Origin: Bacteroidales bacterium
GTDB taxonomy: Bacteria > Bacteroidota > Bacteroidia > Bacteroidales > Lentimicrobiaceae
Length of the DNA: 64,000 nucleotides
NCBI GenBank assembly: GCA_016709025.1
Contig: JADJEQ010000039.1
Span: forward strand, 1 to 64,000
Reading direction: 5' to 3'
This document shows positions 28,037 through 38,117 of the stretch, one piece after another. Below the pieces are notes generated by a model. The model did not search any database. It was not told the origin of the DNA and saw only the letters and a program-made list of their open reading frames with translations. Every line of letters begins with the position of its first letter. Position 1 is the stretch's first letter. The position numbers and the translations under genes were made by a program.

Positions 28037-30181
28037 TTATTCTTCGGATTCTGCTTTTTTGATTTTGGCAGCAGCTTTTTCCGACTGTTCCATGTCTGAT
28101 TTCAGATTGGCAAGTGCTTCAAGGTCGCCCAGCGTTGTTTTTTCAAGGTTATCCTTGATCTTTTTAACGGCACGCTTGGTTGAGTTCTCTGCACTTTCTT
28201 TTGCTGATGATTCCTTAACGCGCTCAGTTGAAGCGGCATCCTGGAATATACGGCTGTGCGAAAGAATGATTTTCTTGTTGTCTTTCGAAAACTCAATCAC
28301 CTTGAAATCAAGTGATTCATCAACCTTAGCCTGGGTATTGTCTTCTTTTACCACATGGCGGAGAGGAGCAAAACCTTCAACTCCATAAGGCAGGGAAACA
28401 ACCATACCCTTATCGCTTGAGCTGGTAATGGTTCCTTTGTGAACTGAACCTACCGAGAAAACAGATTCGAATACTTCCCATGGGTTTTCTTCGAGTTGTT
28501 TGTGGCCCAGGCTCAACCTGCGGTTCTCAACATCAACATCCAATACAACCACGTCGATTCTCTCACCAATTTTGGTGAATTCGGCCGGGTGTTTGATTTT
28601 CTTCGACCAGGAGAGGTCTGAAATGTGGATGAGTCCGTCAACACCTTCTTCGAGTTCAACAAAAATACCGAAGTTGGTAAAGTTGCGAACGGTAGCTTCG
28701 TGTTTTGAATTGAGCGGATATTTTTCCTTGATGTTTGTCCATGGATCAGGAATAAGCTGTTTGATGCCGAGTGACATCTTGCGCTCTTCGCGGTCGAGGG
28801 TCAGGATAACGGCTTCTACCTCATCGCCTACTTTCAGGAAGTCCTGAGCGGTACGCAGATGCTGCGACCATGACATTTCTGAAACGTGGATCAATCCTTC
28901 AACACCGGTGGTGATTTCAATGAAAGCGCCATAATCGGCAATCACCACTACGCGGCCTTTAACCTGATCGCCAACCTTAACGGTTTCGCTGAGCGAATCC
29001 CATGGGTGCGGGGTAAGTTGTTTGAGACCAAGGGCAATACGTTTTTTGTTTTCATCAAAGTCAAGAATAACAACCTTGATTTTCTGATCGAGCTGAACGA
29101 TTTCTTCGGGATGGTTGATACGGCCCCATGAGAGGTCGGTAATGTGAACCAGACCGTCAACACCACCAAGGTCGATAAACACACCGTATGATGTGATGTT
29201 TTTAACGGTACCTTCGAGGATCTGTCCTTTTTCAAGCTTGCTGATGATATCGGCTTTCTGCTGCTCGAGTTCGTCTTCGATAAGCGCTTTGTGCGATACA
29301 ACCACGTTCTTATATTCCTGGTTGATTTTCACAACCTTGAATTCCATAACTTTATCAACATATACATCGTAATCGCGGATAGGTTTCACATCGATCTGTG
29401 AACCCGGGAGGAAGGCCTCGATACCGAATACATCCACGATAAGTCCACCTTTGGTGCGGCACTTAACGTAACCATTGATAACTTCTTCTTTTTCGAAAGC
29501 CTGGTTAACGCGCTCCCATGAACGGAGAATACGTGCCTTTTTGTGTGAAAGCAGGAGCTGTCCGCCCATGTCTTCCTGGCTCTCAACGTAAACTTCAATC
29601 AGATCACCAACCTTGAGATTGGGGTTATATCTGAGTTCCGACTGCGGAATAACACCATCAGACTTGAAACCAATGTTCACCACGACTTCGCGTGAGTTCA
29701 TGGCTACAACAGTTCCGTCAATAACTTCATGTTCAACGATTGAACTGAGGGTTTTGTCGTAAAGGTCTTCTAATTTGGTGCGCTCGTCGGCTGAGTAATT
29801 CTCATGTTTCTTTCCGATGGCATCCCAGTCGAAATTCTCGAGTGAAATCTGTGCTACCAGTGGAGCTTTCAGCTTTTCTACGGTAGGCTCATCGTCATCA
29901 TCCATCACTGCAGTTTCTTCTTCAACAGGTGCAGGAGTTTCTGCGACTGTTTCAGCAACTGCTTCTTCTTCTTTTTCTGCAACAGCAGCTTCTTCAGCTT
30001 CTGCTACTACTTCTTCCTTTGCTTCTTCTTCCTGTTCGGCAACTTCTTCAGTTACTTCCTCAGCAACAGGTTCATTAACGACTTCAGCCTCAACAGTTTC
30101 TTTTACTTCTTTGGTTGGTTCTTCCGAAACGCCTTCGGCACTGGTTAATTCTTCATTGACGTTTAATTCGTCGTTTGTCAT
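28037..30181 (-). CDS. rpsA: 30S ribosomal protein S1 with acidic N-terminal extension
   Basis: 714 codons. Six S1 (OB-fold) repeats from about residue 155 to 650, visible as GxVxNIxxxGxFV blocks (EGTVKNITSYGVFIDLGGVD, GRVVVIADYGAFIEI, ATVRNFTNFGIFVEL); the first and last are more divergent. S1 unfolds and delivers mRNA to the 30S platform and is especially important where SD signals are weak, as in Bacteroidota. The first roughly 100 residues are almost pure Glu/Ala/Val (EEVAEQEEEAKEEVV-like), longer than the usual short leader of the E. coli form. A Lys/Glu-rich tail follows the last repeat. Confidence 0.93.
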   Translation of the reverse strand: MTNDELNVNEELTSAEGVSEEPTKEVKETVEAEVVNEPVAEEVTEEVAEQEEEAKEEVVAEAEEAAVAEKEEEAVAETVAETPAPVEEETAVMDDDDEPTVEKLKAPLVAQISLENFDWDAIGKKHENYSADERTKLEDLYDKTLSSIVEHEVIDGTVVAMNSREVVVNIGFKSDGVIPQSELRYNPNLKVGDLIEVYVESQEDMGGQLLLSHKKARILRSWERVNQAFEKEEVINGYVKCRTKGGLIVDVFGIEAFLPGSQIDVKPIRDYDVYVDKVMEFKVVKINQEYKNVVVSHKALIEDELEQQKADIISKLEKGQILEGTVKNITSYGVFIDLGGVDGLVHITDLSWGRINHPEEIVQLDQKIKVVILDFDENKKRIALGLKQLTPHPWDSLSETVKVGDQVKGRVVVIADYGAFIEITTGVEGLIHVSEMSWSQHLRTAQDFLKVGDEVEAVILTLDREERKMSLGIKQLIPDPWTNIKEKYPLNSKHEATVRNFTNFGIFVELEEGVDGLIHISDLSWSKKIKHPAEFTKIGERIDVVVLDVDVENRRLSLGHKQLEENPWEVFESVFSVGSVHKGTITSSSDKGMVVSLPYGVEGFAPLRHVVKEDNTQAKVDESLDFKVIEFSKDNKKIILSHSRIFQDAASTERVKESSAKESAENSTKRAVKKIKDNLEKTTLGDLEALANLKSDMEQSEKAAAKIKKAESEE

Positions 30182-30399
30182 TTAATTCTTCTTTGTGGCT
30201 CCACCTTCGGCGGTAACCTGGTTAATACTAAGTTAATTATCTGGTTCAGCCGGACAGGGTCACCTTTGAAAATCAATGAATCAGGCGCCGGCCAAACCGG
30301 GGTGCAAAGGTAAGTATTTTTTCAAATTAACAAACCGGCATACACTAAATTTTCAGAATTGGAAATCTGAAGGAAATGAGCCGGGATACTCTGAGGCCA

Positions 30400-30645
30400 G
30401 AGGTCGGAGGTCAGAGGTCAGAGGTCAGAGGTCAGAGGTCGGAGGTCGGAGGTCGGAAGTCGGAATCCGAACCGGAGCGAAGCGGAGTTCACCGAAGGTA
30501 AATCTACAATCCATTACTCAACTAATCAACTAATCTGCTAATCAACTAATTTGACAATCTGCTAATCAACTAATCAGCTAATTTGCTAATCCGCTAATCT
30601 TCTAATTTTCTAATCAGTTAATTTGCTAATCAACTAATCAGCCAA
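30400..30645. repeat. Low-complexity word arrays (AGGTCAG and CTAATCNN units)
   Basis: 30400-30470 is a run of GGTCAGA/GGTCGGA heptamers. 30512-30645 is a run of about fifteen CTAATCAA/CTAATCTG/CTAATTTG units. The CTAAT family recurs at 44113-44173 and about 57085-57110. No gene. Probably slippage-generated intergenic DNA. Confidence 0.6.
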
Positions 30646-30650
30646 TAATT

Positions 30651-30680
30651 ACAAAAGCCCCGAACCCCGGAGCTTTTGTA
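30651..30680 (-). terminator. Terminator of yidC
   Basis: ACAAAAGCCCCG / AACC / CCGGAGCTTTTGT pairs almost completely and is U-rich in the minus direction. It sits 20 bases past the yidC stop. Confidence 0.75.
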
Positions 30681-30699
30681 TTCGATATGTCAGCTTTGC

Positions 30700-32616
30700 T
30701 TATTTACGGCCCTGGTTTTTAGTCATTTCTTCGAGTTTTTTCTGGAAGTTCGACTTTTTCACCGGTTTCTTCTTGTTTTCCTGAATCTGCGCATGAAGCT
30801 TGTCTTCATTGACAAAGCCCTTGATCATATACATTTGTGCAAATGTAAGGAGGTTGGCCAGCAGGTAATAATAACTCAGGCCAGAGGAATAACTGTTGAA
30901 GAACCCGAGGAACATAATAGGCATCAGGTACATCATGGTTTTCATACCTGGCATCTGGTTGCCGGTCGACATCATGTCGTTGTTGATCTTGGTGTAGATG
31001 ATCGTTGAAATGGTCATCAGCAGGGTAAACAAACTCACATGGTCGCCATAGAAAGGAATGGTGAACGGAAGGTTATAAATCGAATCATAACTCGACAAAT
31101 CGGTTGCCCACAGAAATGATTGTTGCCTCAACTCGATGGAAGCCGGGAAGAACCTGAACATAGCCAGCAAAATCGGGAACTGCAAAAGCATGGGTACACA
31201 GCCAGCCATCGGGTTTACCCCTGCCTTTTTGTACAGGGCCATGGTTGCCTGCTGTTTTTTCATCGCATCTTCCTTCTTGGGGAATTTGGTTCCGATCTCA
31301 TCTATCTCAGGCTTCAGAAGACGCATTTTAGCTGAAGAAAGATAGGTTTTATAGGCGATCGGGAACAATACGATCTTCAGCAGGATTGTCAGTATAAGGA
31401 TGATGATCCCGTAGTTGAGATTAAACCCTTCGAGGAAGTTAAACACCGGCAGTACGGCAAAACGGTTGATCCATTGCATCAGGAAGAAACTCCATCCGAG
31501 CGGAATCTGTTTTTCAAGATCCAGCTTGTACTTCCGCATGATGTTATACTTATTCGGCCCAAAGTAAAAGGCCATATCCAGTTGTTTGTCAGTAGCAGGG
31601 TTAAAGGGAAGGGAAAGGGTTGCCTCCATATAATCCAGGTAGTTCTGTTCCTTTTCCGGCTCCCGGGTCTTTTTCATGTTCGCATTCTGGAACATATCCC
31701 CAGCAATCAGGGTGGTGGAGAAGAACTGCTGTTTAAACGAAACCCATTTTACCCTTGTATTGATATTCTGCTCGTCATCTTTACCTTCTTTCAGATAATC
31801 TACTTCTTCATCAGAATGGCGGAAATGGATGGTTGTGTTCAAACGTTCATTTTCAAGGCTCTTTTCCGTTCTGGGTAAACGGGCCTTCCAGTCAATGTTC
31901 ATCTCCTTGGTATTGAAAGCAATATATTTTTCCATACCAACAAAATTCACGGTATAACCAACCATAAAGTCACCAGACCTTACCGTGTAAAGGTATTCGA
32001 TGTATGAAGCCTGATTCAGGCTTGAATCTGAGGCTCCGGGATACAGACGCATGGCAAACCTGACTGAATCGCCGTCTGCTATTTTTATTTCCTGCTTTCC
32101 ATCAAATCGTGTGTCGGGCCATGCGGGTTGAAAATATAGTTCACTGGTATTTACCGGCCTTACATCCGTAAAAAACGCAAGATTGAAGGAAGAAGAGTCA
32201 GGGCCAAAAAGAATCAGTGGTTTACCGTCGAATGTTTTATAACCAAGCAGTTCAACCTGGCTGATTCGTCCTCCTTTACTGCTGATGGTAAGACGTAATT
32301 TGTCAGATTCAACAATATAATCCTGATCTTTTCCGGTGCCTGATGCAGCAAACATTCCAAGTTCATCCTTCCGCTGAGCTGTTGATGCAGAATCCGTTGT
32401 CGCACCTGCAGCATTTTGTGCAACGGTGTCCTGCTGCATCGGTTGTGCTATAATGGCGGCTTTTGAAGTGTCGTTTGCAAGCTGATTGAGGGCGGCAATA
32501 GAATCCTGGGCACGCTTTTGAGCAGCCAGCTGCTCTTTTGATGGCGACATATAGACTGTATAGCCTATCATCAGCCCGAAAATAAGCAGGATGCCTATTA
32601 TTGAATTTCTATTCAT
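30700..32616 (-). CDS. yidC: Membrane protein insertase YidC
   Basis: 638 codons, the size of Bacteroidota YidC. N-terminal membrane anchor (SIIGILLIFGLMIGYTVYM, about 5-22). A long periplasmic beta-supersandwich (about 95-365) is rich in strand motifs. The conserved five-TM insertase core at about 385-610 has GIIILILTILLKIVLFPIAY, MAGCVPMLLQFPILLAMFRF (positive groove region) and the final YSSGLSYYYLLANLLTF. A Lys-rich tail (ENKKKPVKKSN) can bind ribosomes. It inserts membrane proteins with or without SecYEG. Directly downstream of pyrG on the same strand, a conserved Bacteroidota pair. Confidence 0.93.
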   Translation of the reverse strand: MNRNSIIGILLIFGLMIGYTVYMSPSKEQLAAQKRAQDSIAALNQLANDTSKAAIIAQPMQQDTVAQNAAGATTDSASTAQRKDELGMFAASGTGKDQDYIVESDKLRLTISSKGGRISQVELLGYKTFDGKPLILFGPDSSSFNLAFFTDVRPVNTSELYFQPAWPDTRFDGKQEIKIADGDSVRFAMRLYPGASDSSLNQASYIEYLYTVRSGDFMVGYTVNFVGMEKYIAFNTKEMNIDWKARLPRTEKSLENERLNTTIHFRHSDEEVDYLKEGKDDEQNINTRVKWVSFKQQFFSTTLIAGDMFQNANMKKTREPEKEQNYLDYMEATLSLPFNPATDKQLDMAFYFGPNKYNIMRKYKLDLEKQIPLGWSFFLMQWINRFAVLPVFNFLEGFNLNYGIIILILTILLKIVLFPIAYKTYLSSAKMRLLKPEIDEIGTKFPKKEDAMKKQQATMALYKKAGVNPMAGCVPMLLQFPILLAMFRFFPASIELRQQSFLWATDLSSYDSIYNLPFTIPFYGDHVSLFTLLMTISTIIYTKINNDMMSTGNQMPGMKTMMYLMPIMFLGFFNSYSSGLSYYYLLANLLTFAQMYMIKGFVNEDKLHAQIQENKKKPVKKSNFQKKLEEMTKNQGRK

Positions 32617-32738
32617 GAAAATTTATTAGTATAGGTTAATTCAGATTGAGCGGCAAAAATAAGCAAAAGCAGTCAATTGATAAGCCTGACTTTTATCAGT
32701 ACATGATAAATACCGTTAAACAGGGGAATTTACCGGTG

Positions 32739-32765
32739 AACCATCCTGCGAACTTCAGGATGGTT
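32739..32765 (-). terminator. Hairpin between pyrG and yidC
   Basis: AACCATCCTG and CAGGATGGTT pair perfectly across 7 bases, 13 bases past the pyrG stop. No T-run, so it may attenuate rather than fully terminate. Confidence 0.45.
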
Positions 32766-32777
32766 ATACAACAAAAC

Positions 32778-34388
32778 CTATTTTTGGCTGTAACCGATGG
32801 CTGCCTTTACAAAGTTTACAAACAGCGGGTGAGGATTTGCCACGGTGCTTTTATATTCAGGGTGAAACTGAATGCCGACAAACCATGGATGATTTTTCAA
32901 TTCCACGATTTCAACAAGATTGTCCTTGGTATTAATCCCGGACGCCATCATGCCGGCATCCTCAAATTGCTTCAGATATTTGTTGTTAAATTCATAACGG
33001 TGCCGGTGGCGTTCGCTGATATCTTCTCTCCCATAGACAGCGAAAGCCAGGGTATTTTTGCCGATTGTACAGGGGAAAGCGCCCAGGCGCATGGTTCCGC
33101 CTTTTTTACAAACTGTTTTCTGATCCTCCATTAAATCAATCACCGGATTGGTAGTTTCCGGGGCCATTTCGGTTGAATGAGCATCCTTTAGCCCGAGTAC
33201 ATTGCGGCCAAACTCAATAACAGCGCATTGCATGCCGAGGCATATTCCCAAAAACGGGATTTTATTCTCACGGGCATACCTGATCGCTTCAATTTTCCCT
33301 TCAATCCCCCTACTTCCAAAACCCGGGGCAACAAGGATTCCGTCAAGCCCTTTCATGGTTTCAGCAACTGTTTCGCTGTTAATGGATTCCGAATGCAATG
33401 CTTTCACCACAACCTTGCATTTATTTGAAGCACCTGCATGTACAAATGATTCGTTAATCGATTTATAGGCATCTTTCAGTTCAACGTATTTACCCACCAG
33501 CCCAATCACAACCTGTTTCTCAGGATGTTTCAACCTGAACAGGAACTCTTCCCATTTCGACAATTCGGGTGTATGTCCGAGCGGCATCCTCGTTTTCTCA
33601 AGGACTTCAAGATCGAGCCTTTCATCCAGCATTAGCAAAGGCACATCATAAATCGAGTCGGCATCAATGGATTCAATCACTGAAGTCGGATTTACGTTAC
33701 AAAATAGAGCGATCTTATTCCTCAGGTTTTCATTCAGGTGTTTTTCGGTACGGCAAACAATTATGTCTGGTTGCACCCCCTGTTCGAGTAAGGCTTTAAC
33801 TGAGTGTTGTGTTGGTTTCGTTTTCAGCTCAGCTGCCGCAGCCAGGTAAGGCACCAGGGTAAGATGAATAACCAGACAGTCGGTGCCGATTTCCCAACGC
33901 ATCTGGCGAACAGCCTCAATGTAGGGCAATGATTCAATGTCACCAACGGTTCCCCCAATCTCAGTAATCACAAAATCATAATTATTTTCGTTTCCGAGCA
34001 GTTTGATACACCGTTTAATTTCATCCGTGATATGCGGGATAACCTGAACAGTAGCTCCGAGGTAGTCACCCCGTCGTTCCCGTAAGATTACTTCCTGATA
34101 GATCCGGCCGGTGGTTACGTTGTTTTTCTGGGAAGTAGGAACATTCAGGTAACGTTCATAGTGTCCGAGATCGAGGTCAGTTTCAGCACCATCTTCGGTA
34201 ACATAGCATTCGCCATGTTCGTACGGGTTCAGTGTTCCGGGATCAATGTTAATATAAGGGTCAAGCTTTTGAATGGTAACGGAAAAGCCTCTCGCCTGAA
34301 GTAATTTTGCGAGTGAGGCTGATATAATCCCCTTACCAAGCGATGAGGCAACCCCACCGGTAACAAATACATACTTTGTTGATGCCAT
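32778..34388 (-). CDS. pyrG: CTP synthase
   Basis: The start is ATG 34388 (MASTKYVFVTGGVASSLGKG); the frame runs further to 34460 but that leader is not conserved-looking. 536 residues, normal length. The N-terminal amidoligase domain has GGVASSLGKGI (ATP loop), KLDPYINIDPGTLNPYEHGE and the CTP-inhibition site region. The C-terminal class I glutamine amidotransferase has LGICLGMQCAV (nucleophile Cys) and GIQFHPEY (His/Glu). Converts UTP + Gln + ATP to CTP in the cytoplasm. Ends with TAG, evidence that TAG is a normal stop in this organism. Confidence 0.95.
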   Translation of the reverse strand: MASTKYVFVTGGVASSLGKGIISASLAKLLQARGFSVTIQKLDPYINIDPGTLNPYEHGECYVTEDGAETDLDLGHYERYLNVPTSQKNNVTTGRIYQEVILRERRGDYLGATVQVIPHITDEIKRCIKLLGNENNYDFVITEIGGTVGDIESLPYIEAVRQMRWEIGTDCLVIHLTLVPYLAAAAELKTKPTQHSVKALLEQGVQPDIIVCRTEKHLNENLRNKIALFCNVNPTSVIESIDADSIYDVPLLMLDERLDLEVLEKTRMPLGHTPELSKWEEFLFRLKHPEKQVVIGLVGKYVELKDAYKSINESFVHAGASNKCKVVVKALHSESINSETVAETMKGLDGILVAPGFGSRGIEGKIEAIRYARENKIPFLGICLGMQCAVIEFGRNVLGLKDAHSTEMAPETTNPVIDLMEDQKTVCKKGGTMRLGAFPCTIGKNTLAFAVYGREDISERHRHRYEFNNKYLKQFEDAGMMASGINTKDNLVEIVELKNHPWFVGIQFHPEYKSTVANPHPLFVNFVKAAIGYSQK

Positions 34389-34460
34389 GTTGCAATTTTT
34401 TAGTTCTTTTAATCGTTTAGCTGATCCCGTTGAAAATACCAAATACACCACCCAGCCCAA

Positions 34461-34716
34461 AAAGGGGTTAAGAACCTGTTAAAGTCAAATTGAAACGATT
34501 AACCGGGCCATGCCTGAGCGGAACGCAGTAAGCGAAACCGTTAGAAATACCAGTGTAGTTACTTTTTTAAACTATCTCCTGAAATAGATGGTTCAGGTCT
34601 GGAACAAAAAAGCATGTTGGCAAAAATACAAACCTCTCACAAAAAGAGCTTATCTTTTTTGCAAAAATTAATAACAAAAGGGAAAAAGTTTTCAGGAATT
34701 GATGCGATATGCTAAT
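34461..34716. other. Intergenic region, no feature seen
   Basis: AT-rich upstream region of pyrG. Palindromes and repeats are not obvious, and no gene is supported. Confidence 0.4.
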
Positions 34717-35097
34717 TTACAGGGCATGCACGCATTTACGAATGGTCTCGTATATCTCTTCTTTGTTATAAGGCTTGGAAAGAAAGTAATTCATTCCGGC
34801 TTCAAAACTTTTTTTTCTGAATGATTCTTCTGAATAAGCTGTCAGAGCAATAATCGGTATATTCATCATTTTTCTTCTGATCTCTATGGTAGCCTCCCAT
34901 CCATTCATTTGTGGCATATCAATATCCATCAGGATCACATCGTAGGTTCCGTTCAGACATTCATTCACAGCCTCAACACCATCTGCCACCATCTTATAAT
35001 TCCAACCCATACGCTTGATAAGAATCTCTATAATCTTCTGATTCAATATATTATCCTCAGCAATTAATATTTTAATCAACTTTTCTGCAGTATCCAT
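34717..35097 (-). CDS. Single-domain response regulator (CheY-like)
   Basis: The start could be ATG 35130 or 35097. I choose 35097 (MDTAEKLIKILIAEDN) because it puts a normal short leader before the receiver fold. One REC domain fills the protein: acidic pair in AEDN, phospho-acceptor Asp in VILMDIDMPQMNGWEA, conserved Thr in IIALTAYS and Lys in LSKPYN. No output domain, so it acts by protein interaction or phosphorelay, possibly with orphan hybrid kinases such as those at 20-27 kb. About 480 bases with no recognisable feature separate it from rpoD. Confidence 0.8.
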   Translation of the reverse strand: MDTAEKLIKILIAEDNILNQKIIEILIKRMGWNYKMVADGVEAVNECLNGTYDVILMDIDMPQMNGWEATIEIRRKMMNIPIIALTAYSEESFRKKSFEAGMNYFLSKPYNKEEIYETIRKCVHAL

Positions 35098-35130
35098 TGT
35101 AAAATGAGTGTTTTCCGTCCTGTAATCCAT

Positions 35131-35611
35131 AGTGCCGCCTGAGTAAAACAGTTATATGTCTTAATAGCAATATCAGGAAAAAGTAATCCGGGAATTGGCT
35201 AAATTAATACATTTTTTTAGCAGTTACTCCAGTCTGTTTGAATCGGTCAGGCTGAAAGATTAAAGATGAAATATTGAACTTCAATCAGGCGCAGTAAACA
35301 ATGGTAAAATCTTTAAGATGAATGCGATTACAATTATGATTAAATCAAAAAAATATTTCAAATGAAACCCACATGCTTTTCTTATTTAAATTACAACAAG
35401 AATAGGATTATCAACCCTTTAGCCCTGCATAATTAGTTTCAATGAAAATAAGGTTGTCTCAAAAGCCCGTAAAACCTGTTCGTTTTCAGGCTATGCCTGA
35501 ATTGTAACCGATCTACAGTGGTTCGACATCCCTGAACCGCACTTTCGGCGGGTTGGATATGACTAAACCAAACTTCCGTGACAACCTCTCTAATAACAAC
35601 TTAACTTCGGC
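35131..35611. other. Intergenic region, no gene seen
   Basis: AT-rich and without repeats, RNA genes or ORFs of coding character. Probably contains the CheY-like gene promoter and the 3' end of rpoD mRNA. Confidence 0.35.
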
Positions 35612-36058
35612 TTACTGTCCGAGATATGATTTTAACAATTTACTTCTGGACGTATGCTTCAGTCTGCGGATTGCCTTTTCTTTAATCTGCCTGACTCTTT
35701 CACGGGTTAGATCAAACTTTGCACCTATTTCTTCGAGTGTCAGTCCATGGTTCATTCCAATCCCATAGTACAGATTAACCACATCCCTCTCCTTTTCAGT
35801 GAGTGTGGAAAGTGATCTTTGAATTTCACGGGCAAGTGACTCCCTCATCAGTCCGGCATCGGTAACCGGGGTGTCTTCATCAATGAAGATATCAATAAAC
35901 TTCATGTCCTCATCTTCAGTCAACGGGGCATCCATTGAGATGTACCTCGTAGAAATTTTCAGGGCTGCATCAATTTTGTAACCCGGAATTTCCAGCGCTT
36001 CTGCAATTTCTTCGGCTGAAGGTGGCCGTTCAAATTTCTGCTCAAGTCTGGATGACTC
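35612..36058 (-). pseudogene. rpoD: Primary sigma factor, regions 3-4 (after frameshift)
   Basis: This frame carries SSRLEQKFERPPSAEEIAEA (region 3), then MDAPLTEDEDMKFIDIF and region 4 with the C-terminal helix-turn-helix LTLEEIGAKFDLTRERVRQI (contacts the -33 element). The ATG at 35935 is internal to the protein; coding character begins at about 36058 immediately below the homopolymer run. Without it the first half lacks promoter -33 recognition, so the product must be joined in the living cell. Confidence 0.85.
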
Positions 36059-36477
36059 TTTTTTATTTTATTTAAAGAGCCTACCTGGTTCAGTGGCAGG
36101 CGCACAATACGGGATTGCTCGGCAAGAGCCTGTAAAATACTTTGTCTGATCCACCAAACGGCGTATGAAATAAACTTGAATCCGCGGGTTTCATCGAATC
36201 GTTGTGCTGCTTTTATAAGTCCGAGGTTTCCTTCGTTAATCAGGTCAGGCAAACTGAGTCCCTGATTTTGATATTGCTTTGCAACAGAAACAACAAAACG
36301 AAGATTGGCTTTGCACAATTTCTCCAGTGCCCATTGATCGCCCTGTCGGATTCGCTGTGCAAGCAGTACTTCTTCCTCAGCGCTGATTAGTTCTTCTTTT
36401 CCAATATCCTGCAGGTACTTATCAAGCGATGCAGTTTCGCGGTTAGTGATTGACTTAGTTATTTTTAGCTGTCTCAT
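35959..36477 (-). pseudogene. rpoD: Primary sigma factor RpoD/SigA, regions 1.2-2.4 (before frameshift)
   Basis: Starts MRQLKITKSITNRETASLDK, exactly the opening of Bacteroidota primary sigma factors (about 287 residues, no long region 1.1). Region 1.2/2.1 EEEVLLAQRIRQGD, core-binding and -7 recognition FRFDETRGFKFISYAVWWIRQ-like segment (here QRFDETRGFKFISYAVWWIR), and region 3 begins QVGSLNKI. The frame then derails at an A-run (T-run 36059-36064 on the plus strand): one more base restores NKIKKESSRLEQ. Since this is the housekeeping sigma factor, a sequencing error is by far the likeliest cause. Confidence 0.85.
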
Positions 36478-36653
36478 GGCTTTTTCAGTATTTGGAACAG
36501 GTAAAACTTAAATTTACCCCATTCTTATTATAAACAATGCAGATCAGTTTAAGTTCAGTTTAAGAGCGTGAAAACCTAACTGTTCAAATGCGGCAACAGG
36601 GTGGAACGACCACATCGTCCACCCAAAAAAACGATTTTGCCAGGTTATGTCTG

Positions 36654-38108
36654 TTACATTCCAAACCCGTAATAGGCGCGGGTTCTGTTAGGATAAATGC
36701 CTTCAATAAGTACCCCGCCCTTTTTACCTGCCAGCAAAGAGGACAGTTCATCCCCGGTTTGAACATTTTTACCATCAACACGGGTAATAATAAATCCCTG
36801 GCGGACACCGGCATTCTTCAATTTACCATCGCCAATGGATGTAACCTGTACACCTGATTCCAGGTCAAGTTCCAACCTCAGTTTCTCGGGAACCGGCGCG
36901 AAATTGGCCCCTAAAACAGATTGAATATCAATATCTTCACGCGTGACTATTCTGACATTTCCATCCCGGTTTTTAAGGGTGACATCAAAATTCATGTCTT
37001 TTCCACCCCTTTTAACAGCCATGTTAATTTTATCTCCTGGTCTGTGCTGCCCGATCAGTTCAAGCAATTCAGAAGTTGAATTTACAGCAACGCCTTCAAT
37101 ATTCAGTATGATATCACCTGACCGGATTCCTGCATCTTTGGCAGCACCACTTTCAGTTACATCAGCAACATAGACTCCGCGGATATCAGCAATGCCTTCC
37201 TGTTCGGCAAGCTGGCTGTCGAGTTCCCTGATGCTTACACCAAGGTAACCACGCTGTATGGTTCCGAATTCTATAAGGTCACCTGCCACTTTTCGAACAA
37301 TATTTACAGGAATTGCGAAGGAGTAACCGGAATAATACCCTGTACCGGAAGCGATGGCAGCATTAATTCCAACAAGTTCACCGTTGGTATTCACCAGTGC
37401 TCCACCACTGTTGCCACGGTTGACCGCAGCATCAGTCTGAATAAACGATTCTATCGACGATCCGTCAGGTGAGCCAAGAATATTGATGTTACGTGCCTTT
37501 GCGCTCACGATGCCCGCAGTAACAGTCGATGTCAGGTTAAAAGGGTTTCCGACTGCCAGAACCCACTCTCCTATCAGAAGATTGTCGGAATTACCATACA
37601 GGAGATAAGGAAGGTCCTTTGCGTCAATTTTGATTACGGCAAGATCCGTTGACGGGTCAGTTCCAACTATACTGGCGGTATAGGTACGCTTATCATTGAG
37701 GGTAACGGAAACTTTATCCGATTCAGCCACCACATGGTTATTGGTTACAATATAACCATCAGGACTGATAATCACACCGGAACCCGATGCTTCGATGGGA
37801 GCAGGCGCGCCTTGCTGACCTCCGTTGCCAAAGAAATCCCTGAAATCGAAGAAATAGTCATAAACACTGCTTTTACGCTGATATTCGGTTTTTATATGCA
37901 CAACGGCATGAACGGTACTACTTGCTGCTGACGTAAAATCGGGCAACACCATTGCACCTGAAGAACCAGGCATACTCGCCAGATAAGCCGGAGTACCCGG
38001 ATTTGAATTCACGTAACGAACCTCCTTTTTGCTGATCAGGCTGTATGCACCCAGAGCAATAATTCCACCGGCAATGGCTATCAGCAAACTTCCTGCAATC
38101 TTTTTCAT
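36654..38108 (-). CDS. htrA: Periplasmic serine protease/chaperone HtrA (Do/DegP type)
   Basis: The start is ATG 38108 (MKKIAGSLLIAIAGGII); the frame extends to a TTG at 38117. Single membrane/signal segment at about 5-24. Trypsin-like domain about 60-265 with His in VTNNHVVAE, Asp in STDLAVIKI and Ser in VNRGNSGGALVN. Two PDZ domains follow (about 270-370 with DAGIRSGDIILNIEG, about 385-480). Degrades or refolds damaged envelope proteins. Upstream of rpoD on the same strand and divergent from dapF, a known Bacteroidota layout. Confidence 0.9.
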   Translation of the reverse strand: MKKIAGSLLIAIAGGIIALGAYSLISKKEVRYVNSNPGTPAYLASMPGSSGAMVLPDFTSAASSTVHAVVHIKTEYQRKSSVYDYFFDFRDFFGNGGQQGAPAPIEASGSGVIISPDGYIVTNNHVVAESDKVSVTLNDKRTYTASIVGTDPSTDLAVIKIDAKDLPYLLYGNSDNLLIGEWVLAVGNPFNLTSTVTAGIVSAKARNINILGSPDGSSIESFIQTDAAVNRGNSGGALVNTNGELVGINAAIASGTGYYSGYSFAIPVNIVRKVAGDLIEFGTIQRGYLGVSIRELDSQLAEQEGIADIRGVYVADVTESGAAKDAGIRSGDIILNIEGVAVNSTSELLELIGQHRPGDKINMAVKRGGKDMNFDVTLKNRDGNVRIVTREDIDIQSVLGANFAPVPEKLRLELDLESGVQVTSIGDGKLKNAGVRQGFIITRVDGKNVQTGDELSSLLAGKKGGVLIEGIYPNRTRAYYGFGM

Positions 38109-38117
38109 GATTCTCAA

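Noticed and set aside
30276..30533. 85-codon ORF across the AGGTCAG array
   Set aside because: Peptide is a direct translation of repeat units.
36588..36640. Hairpin beyond the htrA stop as terminator
   Set aside because: GGGTGG/CCACCC arms exist, but the T-run precedes the stem in the direction of htrA transcription.
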